In this document: piece by piece, positions 15,755-24,184 of the stretch
Layout: each line of letters begins with the position of its first letter
Numbering within the stretch: the stretch's first letter is position 1
Source of the DNA: Candidatus Anoxychlamydiales bacterium
GTDB lineage: Bacteria; Chlamydiota; Chlamydiia; Chlamydiales; SM23-39
DNA: 34,039 nucleotides
Assembly: GCA_011065175.1 (NCBI GenBank)
Contig: JAAKFE010000010.1
Location: 1 to 34,039, forward strand
Reading direction: 5' to 3'
Translations under genes and position numbers: made by a program
Notes under the pieces: generated by a model
Seen by the model: the letters and a program-made list of their open reading frames with translations, nothing else
Database searches by the model: none
What the model was told of the DNA's origin: nothing

Positions 15755-18700
15755 TCAATCCTTACAAATCTACGATTTTCGAATCTAAAATTTTTAAATC
15801 CATGATTTTTGAAAATTTTTTAGAAAAAATAGAATCTAAAACTTCTATTTTAGTTGATGATATTTTAGATTCTGAAATAGCTTTTTTATCTACATTTTTA
15901 AATCAAAATCTTAAAAAAGATATTTTAATAATTTCAACAGATAGAAGAAAGGATCTTTTTTATAAAAATCTATCCTCTTTTAATGAAAATCTTTTAGAGT
16001 TTTTATCTTGGGAGACTATGCCCTTTGAAGAGATAAAACCATCTTTAGATATTATTGGCCAAAGATTTGATACTTTAAACAAACTACTTTTTTCTAAAAA
16101 AAATCATCTTTTGATATGTACACCTCACTCTCTTTTACAAAAAATCATTCCATCGAATATCACAAAAGATCTATCAATACATTTAAAAATTAATGAAATT
16201 TTTGATTTTGATAATCTAATAAAAAAACTTTTCTCACTCGGATATAAAAAAGAAACGATAGTATCTGATAAAGCTCAATTTGCTATAAGAGGATATATAA
16301 TCGATGTTTTTCCAACAAATCTAGATCACCCCTATAGAATAGAGTTTTTTTCAGATGAAATTGAATCGATTAGAACATTTGATATTGAGACTCAAAAATC
16401 TGTAGAAAAAAAAGAATCTTTAGATATTTTTTTAGCAGATGAGTTCAAATTTTTAAAAGATGAGAAAAATTTAACAAATATCTTTTCTTATTTAAAAGAT
16501 GATTTTTTAATTATATTTGATGATCTCTTGGAGATAGAAGATTCATTAACTGCTTTAAATAGCTTAAAAATAAAAAACTCAAAATACTTTTTATCTTTTG
16601 AAAATTTTTTAAATGAAACTAAAAAGAATCAAAAAATCTATTTTTCTGAAAAGAAAATAGATGAGATATCATCTATAAGCTATAAACAAAAAGATGCGAA
16701 TGAGATCACTTTTGAAATTTTTCAAAAGCATCTAGATGCTTTATTATTTAAACATCCGTTTATTACATATTTAGATTTTTTAAATTTAGAAAAACTAGAA
16801 CATATTTTAGATCACATTGAAATGTTTTTAGCAAAAAACTTAAGAATTATATTCTTTTATCAAAATGACGCAGAAAAAAAACACATAGAAGAGCTGCTAG
16901 ATAAAAAAAACATCTCTTTAGATAACGATCAAAAAATATTTTTTGAAACAGGTTTTTTATCTTCTGGATTCATAATACAAGATCAAAATCTTTGTATTAT
17001 CCCTTATAATGAAATCACCAAAAGAAAAATTATTCGAAGACAAAAATTTAGAGAGGCCTATCACTCACCTACTAATTCGTATCACTCATTGGAAGTTGGA
17101 GATTTAGTTGTTCATTTTCACAGCGGTATCGGTAAATATCTAGGCTGCGAAAAACTATCTAATCATTTAGGGATTGAGACAGAATTTTTATTAATTGAAT
17201 ATGCTAAAGGCTCAAAATTATATGTACCCATCTCTCAATCACATTTAGTTACAAAATATATTGGGTCTACCGAATCTTCGCCTGATTTAACTCAGCTTGG
17301 TTCTAATAAATGGCAGAAAACAAAAATTTTAGCTCAAAACCAAATAATTGGTTATGCATCTGATCTTTTACATATTCAAGCTACAAGAGAGTTAGAAGGT
17401 GGCTTTGAATATTGTAATGATTCAGAAGAAACAATACTTTTTGATCTGGATTTTCCATACACCGAAACTGCAGATCAAAAAAAAGCAATTGAAGATTTAA
17501 AAAATGATATGATGCAAAAAAAAGCAATGGATCGGTTAATTCTAGGAGATGCTGGCTATGGAAAAACTGAAGTTGCAATGAGAGCGGCTTTTAAAGCTGT
17601 CTATGATGGAAAAAAACAAGTTGCTGTTTTAGTTCCAACAACTGTTTTAGCAATGCAACACTTTGATACTTTTCAAGAAAGAATGTCCTCGTTTCCAATT
17701 ACAATTGATGTAGTATCTCGTTTTAAAACTGCTAAAGAAAATAGAAATACTCTAGAAGACGTAAAAAAAGGCAAGGTAGATATTTTAATTGGAACCCACA
17801 GAATTTTATCAAAAGATGTTTCATTTAAAGATTTAGGGCTTTTAATAGTTGATGAAGAGCAAAGATTTGGAGTTAGAGCAAAAGAGCATTTAAAAAAGTT
17901 TAAAAAAGGCGTTGATTGCTTAACTTTGAGCGCTACTCCTATTCCTAGAACATTATATATGTCTTTAATCAAAGTTAAAGAGATGTCTGTCATAAATACA
18001 CCTCCTCAAGATAGATTACCTATAAAAACTATAATTTCTGAAAATGATGATGAAGTTATAATAAACGCAATTTTAAGAGAAAAATCGCGGCAAGGCCAAA
18101 TATTTTTTATTCATAATAGAGTAGAGAGCATTTATAAAAGATTAGAGCACGTAAAAAAATTAACTAAAAACTCAACTTTTGCAGTAGTTCACGGTCAAAT
18201 GGCAACAGAAGATGTAGATCTTACTTTTCATAAATTCAAAAAAGGAGAGATCGACATACTCTTTTCCACAACGATTATTGAAAATGGAATAGATGTTCCC
18301 AATGCTAACACCATAATTATTGATAGAGCAGATGCTTTTGGACTATCTGATCTTTATCAATTAAGAGGAAGAGTTGGACGTTGGAATAGAGCAGCATACG
18401 CATATTTTTTAACTCCTAAAAATAAACAAATCTCTGAAATCTCACAAAAAAGACTAACTGCTCTTTTAGAAGCTCCTTCATTTGGAGGAGGTATGGCAAT
18501 TGCTATGAGAGATTTAGAAATTAGAGGCGCAGGAGATATTTTAGGAATAAAACAATCAGGTCAAATTTCTAACATAGGTTTTCATTTATATTGCAAACTT
18601 TTAAAAAGAGCTATTTTGAGTATTCAAAATAAAAAAGAAGCTTCTTTTATTGAAACCAAGATGGAGTTTTCATATCCGGCATATCTTCCAGATGAGTATA

Positions 18701-19032
18701 TCCCCCACGAAAATCTACGTATGGAGATATACTATAGGCTAGGAGAAGCGCAATCAAACAAAGCTATAGACGATATATCTATAGAGCTAAAAGATAGATT
18801 TGGAGCTATTCCAGAGCCTGTAAAAGAGCTGCTCTCCTTTAGCAAAATAAAAATATTTGCTAATACAAACTCATTTACGCATCTAAAATTTGGAGATTTT
18901 ACACTATTTTGTGAAAGGCTTGATAAACACAAAAGAACTCAAAAAAACCTTATCCTTCCTAAAAAGAAAGATATTTTAAAATTTGAAGAAGATGTAATTG
19001 CTATTTTAAAGAAGAGTTTTGATATTCTCTAG
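15751..19032 (+). CDS. mfd: Transcription-repair coupling factor
   Basis: Mfd recognises RNA polymerase stalled at lesions, pushes it off with its translocase and recruits UvrA. The 1093 residues show the full layout: a UvrB-like N-terminal region (about 60-340), the RNA-polymerase-interacting CarD-like domain starting near residue 446 (SLEVGDLVVHFHSGIGKYLG), Walker A GDAGYGKTE (near 598), DEEQRFGV as motif II (near 701), SATPIPRTL, QLRGRVGR as motif VI (near 870) and a C-terminal TRCF domain. The GTG start at 15751 overlaps the alaS stop (GTGA), which suggests coupled translation; an in-frame ATG at 15802 is an alternative. alaS and mfd are also adjacent in Chlamydia. Confidence 0.95.
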   Translation: MINPYKSTIFESKIFKSMIFENFLEKIESKTSILVDDILDSEIAFLSTFLNQNLKKDILIISTDRRKDLFYKNLSSFNENLLEFLSWETMPFEEIKPSLDIIGQRFDTLNKLLFSKKNHLLICTPHSLLQKIIPSNITKDLSIHLKINEIFDFDNLIKKLFSLGYKKETIVSDKAQFAIRGYIIDVFPTNLDHPYRIEFFSDEIESIRTFDIETQKSVEKKESLDIFLADEFKFLKDEKNLTNIFSYLKDDFLIIFDDLLEIEDSLTALNSLKIKNSKYFLSFENFLNETKKNQKIYFSEKKIDEISSISYKQKDANEITFEIFQKHLDALLFKHPFITYLDFLNLEKLEHILDHIEMFLAKNLRIIFFYQNDAEKKHIEELLDKKNISLDNDQKIFFETGFLSSGFIIQDQNLCIIPYNEITKRKIIRRQKFREAYHSPTNSYHSLEVGDLVVHFHSGIGKYLGCEKLSNHLGIETEFLLIEYAKGSKLYVPISQSHLVTKYIGSTESSPDLTQLGSNKWQKTKILAQNQIIGYASDLLHIQATRELEGGFEYCNDSEETILFDLDFPYTETADQKKAIEDLKNDMMQKKAMDRLILGDAGYGKTEVAMRAAFKAVYDGKKQVAVLVPTTVLAMQHFDTFQERMSSFPITIDVVSRFKTAKENRNTLEDVKKGKVDILIGTHRILSKDVSFKDLGLLIVDEEQRFGVRAKEHLKKFKKGVDCLTLSATPIPRTLYMSLIKVKEMSVINTPPQDRLPIKTIISENDDEVIINAILREKSRQGQIFFIHNRVESIYKRLEHVKKLTKNSTFAVVHGQMATEDVDLTFHKFKKGEIDILFSTTIIENGIDVPNANTIIIDRADAFGLSDLYQLRGRVGRWNRAAYAYFLTPKNKQISEISQKRLTALLEAPSFGGGMAIAMRDLEIRGAGDILGIKQSGQISNIGFHLYCKLLKRAILSIQNKKEASFIETKMEFSYPAYLPDEYIPHENLRMEIYYRLGEAQSNKAIDDISIELKDRFGAIPEPVKELLSFSKIKIFANTNSFTHLKFGDFTLFCERLDKHKRTQKNLILPKKKDILKFEEDVIAILKKSFDIL

Positions 19033-19119
19033 ATCTAATAAAAAATGACTTAAAATTTAACAAAATGTATGATATGTTATTTGAGAAAATGGATAAATTA
19101 TTACATTAGGAGATAAAAA

Positions 19120-19539
19120 ATGAATCTTGAAATTGCAGTAAACAATAGCTCTACATGTAGCCAGTTTTTTAATATTTTTGATAATAATGTTCAAGTTGAT
19201 GTCAATACAATGTGGGGAACTGATAATGTTAGTGTAGATGGATATGAAGGAACAGTATCTACTGATTTCATTGCTAGACAACTTTTTTTAAAATTTACTA
19301 ATGATAAAGTGTCCGATGATGAAAGCACACAATTAGCAACTCTTCTAGAAACAAAAGTGTTTATTCCTCTAAGAGATCGAATAATCCAATTAGATAAATA
19401 CAGTTGTTGTTCTACATTAATTTATAAAATTAGAAATTTTACACGAATTGGTTGGACTCCAGAAGATTTTAATCTTACAGCAGGTTATCCATGTCTTAGG
19501 CATAGCATGCCATTAATAGCTCTAAAAAAGGAACTGTAA
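19120..19539 (+). CDS. Hypothetical protein, 139 residues
   Basis: I do not recognise this protein. It is soluble and neutral to acidic, with an Asn/Asp/Ser-rich N-terminal third (NNSSTCSQFFNIFDNNVQVDVNTMWG), a helical middle (about 48-90) and a Cys-containing C-terminal part (YSCCSTL and YPCLRH). There are no membrane segments or known motifs. The ATG is well placed behind AGGAGATAAAAA, nearly the same leader that precedes the 134-residue HicA-like protein at 10185. It follows mfd by 87 bp and is not clearly part of its operon. Like other short orphan genes here it may be a lineage-specific secreted protein, but nothing proves this. Confidence 0.6.
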   Translation: MNLEIAVNNSSTCSQFFNIFDNNVQVDVNTMWGTDNVSVDGYEGTVSTDFIARQLFLKFTNDKVSDDESTQLATLLETKVFIPLRDRIIQLDKYSCCSTLIYKIRNFTRIGWTPEDFNLTAGYPCLRHSMPLIALKKEL

Positions 19540-19592
19540 CATAAGTTAAACTTCATCCTTGCCCATTTGTTTGATCCAAAAGTTATGAGTTT

Positions 19593-20384
19593 TTAATCAA
19601 TATCTCTTTTATAAGAGCCTTTGACTGATTTTTTTTGAAGCTCTCTTGCTTTTTTTAAGATCTCAATGCCTTTTTCAACATGATCTTTTGTATATTTTTC
19701 AAAAACGAACTCAGAGCTTTTTTTAGTCTTTATACCATCTTGATTTAAAGGAAGATCTGAGATTAATAAAAGGACACCTAAAGTAAATTTTCTTTTGTAG
19801 CTAGCAGTAAAAAGAGTTGCACATTCCATCTCGATTCCTTGAGCCTTAGAAGCTTTTAAATTATTTTTAAAATCCTCGTTAAACTCCCAAAATCTCATAT
19901 TTGTGGTAAAGGTAATACCGATATGATAAGTAGCTTTTTGTTCATCTAACACCTCTGTTACTGCTCTTTGCATCAAAAAATTAGCGAGAGCAGGAACTTC
20001 TTGAGGGAAATAATAATCAGATGTACCCTCCCCTCTAATTGCGGCTACAGGAACTAGAAACTCCCCTACTTTATACCTTCTTCTAAGCCCCCCACACATA
20101 CCCAATAAAATAGCAGTTTTGATAGGTAAAAACGAGCAAATATCAACAACTAAAGCAGCGACGGGAGAACCTATTTTAAAATCTAAAATACTTACTTTTT
20201 CATCTTTTGAGTGAGCAACTTTAAAAGCGGATCCTTCAAAAATTTCTACATTTCTAGATTCTGCAAAATAATGAACATACATTGGAAAATTTGTAATTAT
20301 TAAATTTTCTTGAAAATCCTCTGCCTTGCTACCTGAATATCTCTCAAGTGTCTCTAAAGCTAGTTCTTTTTCCATTTCATTCAT
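19593..20384 (-). CDS. amn: AMP nucleosidase-like / nucleoside phosphorylase superfamily protein
   Basis: A purine-nucleoside-phosphorylase-fold protein of 263 residues. The substrate-loop segment AILLGMCGGLRRRYKVGEFLVPVAAIRGEGTSDYYFP and the ribose-site GIEMECATLFTASYKRKFTLGVLLLISDLPL match the catalytic part of AMP nucleosidase, which cleaves AMP to adenine and ribose-5-phosphate. E. coli Amn is about 480 residues; this has only the catalytic domain and lacks the N-terminal regulatory domain. A short version is, as I recall, also found in Chlamydia (CT751, next to tktB and efp). Here it has the chlamydial neighbours but lies beyond mfd. Exact substrate (AMP or another nucleotide/nucleoside) is uncertain. 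A GGGG-rich ribosome site precedes the ATG. Confidence 0.82.
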   Translation of the reverse strand: MNEMEKELALETLERYSGSKAEDFQENLIITNFPMYVHYFAESRNVEIFEGSAFKVAHSKDEKVSILDFKIGSPVAALVVDICSFLPIKTAILLGMCGGLRRRYKVGEFLVPVAAIRGEGTSDYYFPQEVPALANFLMQRAVTEVLDEQKATYHIGITFTTNMRFWEFNEDFKNNLKASKAQGIEMECATLFTASYKRKFTLGVLLLISDLPLNQDGIKTKKSSEFVFEKYTKDHVEKGIEILKKARELQKKSVKGSYKRDID

Positions 20385-20428
20385 AAAAACCCCATATAAG
20401 TTTAGATTAGAAGAGATTTAAAAAATTT

Positions 20429-20458
20429 GCAAGCATTAGAAATGCAAGGATTAGAAAT
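20429..20458. repeat. 15-bp tandem repeat, two copies, in the amn/efp divergent spacer
   Basis: GCAAGCATTAGAAAT is followed directly by GCAAGGATTAGAAAT (14 of 15 identical), and a further TGCAAAAT starts a partial third copy. It sits between the two divergent start codons, where both promoters must lie, so it could be an operator. Confidence 0.6.
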
Positions 20459-20527
20459 TGCAAAATAATACTAAATGAATCAAAATATTAGTGATTTAAG
20501 AAAATGATATTTTTAAAAGGATAAAAA

Positions 20528-21097
20528 ATGAGCTATCTTTCTGTAAGTGATATAAAAACATCAATGAAGGTAGAAATTGATAATGAACCTTATGTTGTTG
20601 TATCCAATCAATTTGTTAAACCTGGAAAAGGACAAGCCTTTAATAGGATTAGAGTAAAAAATTTACTAACGAATAGAACTGTTGAAAAAACTTATAAATC
20701 TACGGAAAAACTTGAGCTTGCAGACGTTGAAGAAACGAGAATGAGACTTTTATATCTAGAGCAAGAGGCTGCTGTATTTATGTCTGATGAAACCTTTGAA
20801 CAAATAAGTGTTGATTTTTCTGTAATTAAAAAAAATAGAGATTGGCTAAAAGATGATGTAGTCTACGATCTTATTTTTTACAAAGGTGCAGTTATCGATC
20901 TAATACCCCCAACTTTTATGGAGCTAAAAATTACTCAGTCAGATCCAGGTTTAAGGGGAGATTCAGCATCTGGAAGAGTTTTAAAACCTGCAACTTTAGA
21001 AACCGGCGCTAAAGTTCAAGTGCCTATTTTCATCAATCAAGATGAAACAATAAAAGTTGATACAAGAACTTGTGAGTATGTCTCCAGAGTCTCTTAA
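20528..21097 (+). CDS. efp: Elongation factor P
   Basis: EF-P binds between the P and E sites of the ribosome and rescues stalling at polyproline stretches. The 189 residues carry the domain I loop FVKPGKGQAFNRIR, which puts Lys34 at the tip where E. coli EF-P is beta-lysylated by EpmA, and the C-terminal signature TRTCEYVSRVS. The Lys-type loop and the overlapping epmA gene agree that this EF-P is modified by the EpmA route. A good ribosome site (AAAAGGA) precedes the ATG. In Chlamydia an efp gene also sits beside amn. The last seven codons overlap the next gene. Confidence 0.95.
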   Translation: MSYLSVSDIKTSMKVEIDNEPYVVVSNQFVKPGKGQAFNRIRVKNLLTNRTVEKTYKSTEKLELADVEETRMRLLYLEQEAAVFMSDETFEQISVDFSVIKKNRDWLKDDVVYDLIFYKGAVIDLIPPTFMELKITQSDPGLRGDSASGRVLKPATLETGAKVQVPIFINQDETIKVDTRTCEYVSRVS

Positions 21098-22022
21098 GAT
21101 CTTAAAAGATCGATCTTTGATGCTTAAAAAAGTTAGATCTTTTTTAGACGCAAAAAAAATAATAGAAGTAGACACCCCAATCTTAGTTAAATATCCTTCT
21201 ATCGATGAAAATATTGAATCAGTAAAAACTCATCCTAATAAAAAAGATATCAGATATTTACATACATCACCTGAATATCTAATGAAAAGGCTGATAGCTA
21301 AAAATTATAAAAATATCTATTTTTTAGGCCATGTATTTAGAAAAAATGAAATCGGAGATTTTCATAATATTGAATTTACAATGCTAGAATGGTATCGATC
21401 TAACACTACCTTTAAAAGGTTTATAAAAGAAAATATTGATCTTATAAAACTTTTTGTAAAATTTAAAAAAGTTGAAAAGATATCCTATTTTGATCTTTTT
21501 TATAAAAACTTTAAGATAGATATTTTTAAATGCTCAAAAAAAGATCTAATTGAAAAATGTAAAAAATATAAAATCATAATTTCCAATATTAAAAGCCTTA
21601 AAAAGAGTGATTTTTTAAATCTTTTGATAGATTATTTTTTTAATCATCTTTTAAAAAAAAATATTCTTTATTTTGTTTATGACTATCCAAAAGAAGAGGC
21701 AATGCTAGCTAAAACATATATCAAAGATGGAAATGAAGTAGCTTTTCGATTCGAGATTTTTTTTAACGGTTTTGAATTAGCAAATGGATATTTAGAACTA
21801 AACGATGAAAAAATATTAAGAGAAAGATTTGAAAGAATAATAAAAATTAAAAAAAAGCATCTATCTAAAAAAAACATCTTAGATGAAAATTTTCTAAAAT
21901 CTATAAATCACATAGGCGATAATTTATTCGGTATAGCAATTGGTTTTGATAGACTTATGATGTTAAGACATAAAACTCATGACATAAAAGATGTTTTATA
22001 TTTTTCTTATCTAGAATTATAA
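21078..22022 (+). CDS. epmA: EF-P lysine ligase EpmA (GenX/PoxA-type lysyl-tRNA synthetase paralogue)
   Basis: EpmA activates (R)-beta-lysine with ATP and attaches it to Lys34 of EF-P. The protein lacks the N-terminal anticodon-binding OB domain of LysRS and begins directly with the class II catalytic core, as EpmA does. Motif 2 is VFRKNEIGDFHNIEFTMLEWYR, the binding pocket continues in FRFEIFFNGFELANGY, and motif 3 is GIAIGFDRLMMLRHKTHDIKDVLYFS. I chose the ATG at 21078, giving 314 residues and a 20-nt overlap with efp in another frame. Frames upstream (GTG 21072, TTG 21057) are possible. Such overlap suggests coupled synthesis of substrate and modifying enzyme. EpmB, which makes the beta-lysine, is not in the window. 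Confidence 0.92.
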   Translation: MSPESLKILKDRSLMLKKVRSFLDAKKIIEVDTPILVKYPSIDENIESVKTHPNKKDIRYLHTSPEYLMKRLIAKNYKNIYFLGHVFRKNEIGDFHNIEFTMLEWYRSNTTFKRFIKENIDLIKLFVKFKKVEKISYFDLFYKNFKIDIFKCSKKDLIEKCKKYKIIISNIKSLKKSDFLNLLIDYFFNHLLKKNILYFVYDYPKEEAMLAKTYIKDGNEVAFRFEIFFNGFELANGYLELNDEKILRERFERIIKIKKKHLSKKNILDENFLKSINHIGDNLFGIAIGFDRLMMLRHKTHDIKDVLYFSYLEL

Positions 22023-22101
22023 TTTTTTTTTATTTTTTGAATTCAAAATTATAATCTGTTATTTATTAAAAATAGACAAATATTAAAATTAGGAGCATTT
22101 C

Positions 22102-23097
22102 ATGCCAGTTAATTTAAAAGGAAGAAGTTTTTTAACTCTAAAAGATTTTTCCCCAAAAGAAATTCATTATCTATTAGCTCTATCAAAAGATTTAAAAAGT
22201 AAAAATAGAGCGGGAATTAAAGGAGATTTACTAAAGAATAAAAATGTTGTTTTAATATTCGATAAAACTTCTACAAGAACTAGATGCGCTTTTGAAATGG
22301 GAGCCTCTCAAGAAGGTGCATATGTAACTTTTTTAGCAAATTCTCAAATGGGCAAAAAAGAATCTATAGAAGATACTGCTGAAGTTTTGGGTAGATACTA
22401 CGATGGAATAGAATATAGAGGATTTAAACAATCACTTGTTGAAGAGTTAGCAGAGCATTCGGGTGTTCCTGTCTGGAATGGCCTTACAGATGAGTATCAT
22501 CCAACTCAAATCTTAGCAGATCTTTTAACAATTCAAGAGCATATTTTCAAACCTTTTGAAGATATAAAAGTAGTCTTTGTTGGTGATGCTAGAAATAATA
22601 TGGGAAGTTCTTGGATGGTAGGCTGCGCAAAACTTGGAATGCATTTTGTAGCACTTGCTCCAAAAAGCTTATGGCCAAATCCAAAGCTTGTTAAACAAAT
22701 GCAAACTTTAGCAAAGAAAACAGGTGGTAAAATTGAAGTTACATCTAACATTGATACGGGTGTAAAAGGCGCTGATGTAATTTATACAGATGTTTGGGTA
22801 TCGATGGGAGAAGAAGAAAAATTTCCAGAAAGAATAAAACTTTTAAAACCATATCAAGTAACTTTAAAAATGCTGCACAAATCTAAAAATCCTCATGTTA
22901 GATTTATGCACTGTTTACCTGCTTTTCATAATACAAAAACTGAAGTTGGCAAACAAATTTATAAAAAATTTGGTCTAAAAGAGATGGAAGTTACTGATGA
23001 AGTTTTTAGATCTAATCACTCAGTTGTATTTGATGAAGCAGAAAATAGACTCCATACTATAAAAGCTGTAATGGTAGCAACAATTGGTAATGTTTAA
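22102..23097 (+). CDS. arcB: Ornithine carbamoyltransferase (probably catabolic, ArcB-type)
   Basis: Converts citrulline plus phosphate to ornithine and carbamoyl phosphate in the arginine deiminase pathway (the reverse direction is biosynthetic). The carbamoyl-phosphate site STRTRCAFE is at 57-65, [12 protein letters not shown] at about 133-144 and HCLPAFH at about 270-276, all intact. The length, 331 residues, is that of the ArcB/OTC family. A catabolic role is inferred from arcC and arcA lying next to it, convergently, on the other strand. A good AGGAG ribosome site lies upstream. Transcription ends at a strong hairpin at 23149-23179. Sequence alone does not separate the catabolic from the anabolic enzyme. 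Confidence 0.93.
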   Translation: MPVNLKGRSFLTLKDFSPKEIHYLLALSKDLKSKNRAGIKGDLLKNKNVVLIFDKTSTRTRCAFEMGASQEGAYVTFLANSQMGKKESIEDTAEVLGRYYDGIEYRGFKQSLVEELAEHSGVPVWNGLTDEYHPTQILADLLTIQEHIFKPFEDIKVVFVGDARNNMGSSWMVGCAKLGMHFVALAPKSLWPNPKLVKQMQTLAKKTGGKIEVTSNIDTGVKGADVIYTDVWVSMGEEEKFPERIKLLKPYQVTLKMLHKSKNPHVRFMHCLPAFHNTKTEVGKQIYKKFGLKEMEVTDEVFRSNHSVVFDEAENRLHTIKAVMVATIGNV

Positions 23098-23148
23098 TTA
23101 TTGAAAAAACGATAATCAACAATTGATTAAAGAAAAAAGTAGTTTTAG

Positions 23149-23179
23149 AAAAAAAGAGCGAAAGTTTCGCTCTTTTTTT
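23149..23179. terminator. Bidirectional rho-independent terminator between arcB and arcC
   Basis: The stem core AGAGCG/CGCTCT, extended by A/T tracts into perfect 15-nt complementary arms (23149-23163 and 23165-23179), gives a U-run on either strand. It serves arcB on the plus strand and can serve arcA-arcC on the minus strand. Confidence 0.85.
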
Positions 23180-23239
23180 ATTAACAGTTATTGTTATCAA
23201 AAGCAAAGAGATCTCTTTTTTTAGAACTAAAAAAAAATA

Positions 23240-24181
23240 TTATTTAGAAATTATTGTTCCAGTTTTACCATTCAAAGCTAAAAGAGCATTTTCTAAAGAG
23301 GTTATAATAGATTTTTTTCCGCCTTTTTCTACAAATCTACATGCAGCTTCAATTTTAGGTCCCATTGATCCTTTTGCAAATTGGCCTTCTTCTAAATATT
23401 TTCTAGCTTCTTTAATCGTAATATTACCTAAAGCTTTTTGATCAGGTTTATGAAAATTGATATATGCTTTTTCAACATCAGTTAAAACCATTAATATATC
23501 AGCATTTATAGTTTTTGCTAAAACGGAAGCCGTTTTATCTTTATCAATTACAGCTTCTACACCTGTTAAAGAACCATCTTCATTTTTAATAACAGGAATA
23601 CCGCCTCCTCCACAAGAGATAACAATCACCTTTTGATCAAAGAGAGTTTTTATACTAAAAGCTTCAATTATTTCAATAGGCTCTGGAGAAGGAACACATC
23701 TTCTATATCCTTTTCCAATTTGTTCAATCATTGTCCATTTCTTTTCTGTTTTAAAGCTCTCGGATTCTTCTTTTGTATAATAAGGTCCAACAGGTTTTGA
23801 TGGATTTTTAAAAGCTTCATCATTAATATCTACTAATACCTGAGTTAAAACACTTACTACCTTTATATCATCTGATTGTTTTGTAATTTCGTTATAGGTA
23901 AGTCTTTGAATCATATATCCAATAAACCCTTGAGTCTCAGCTCCACAAATGTCGAGTGGCATTGCGGGAATCGTTTTTTTAGATATTTCATTTTGCAGTA
24001 GTATAGCTCCAACTTGTGGTCCATTTCCATGTGTTACAGAAATTAAATACCCCTCTTTTATAATATCTAAAAAGTGATGAGCGGTCTCTTTTACATGTTT
24101 TAATTGATCTTCATCTGTTCCTTTTTCTCCCGCTTGCAAAAGAGCATTACCACCGAGAGCTATTAATACTTTTTCTTTCAT
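23240..24181 (-). CDS. arcC: Carbamate kinase
   Basis: Transfers the phosphate of carbamoyl phosphate to ADP, giving ATP plus carbamate, which breaks down to ammonia and CO2. This is the energy-yielding step of the arginine deiminase pathway. The N-terminal IALGGNALLQAGEKGT and THGNGPQVGAILLQNE, and the later CGGGGIPVI and KGSMGPKIEAACRFVE, are the conserved amino-acid-kinase-fold signatures of ArcC. The length (313) is typical. Its start codon lies 3 bp after the arcA stop, so the two genes form an operon. No allosteric extension is visible. Confidence 0.96.
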   Translation of the reverse strand: MKEKVLIALGGNALLQAGEKGTDEDQLKHVKETAHHFLDIIKEGYLISVTHGNGPQVGAILLQNEISKKTIPAMPLDICGAETQGFIGYMIQRLTYNEITKQSDDIKVVSVLTQVLVDINDEAFKNPSKPVGPYYTKEESESFKTEKKWTMIEQIGKGYRRCVPSPEPIEIIEAFSIKTLFDQKVIVISCGGGGIPVIKNEDGSLTGVEAVIDKDKTASVLAKTINADILMVLTDVEKAYINFHKPDQKALGNITIKEARKYLEEGQFAKGSMGPKIEAACRFVEKGGKKSIITSLENALLALNGKTGTIISK

Positions 24182-24184
24182 ATT

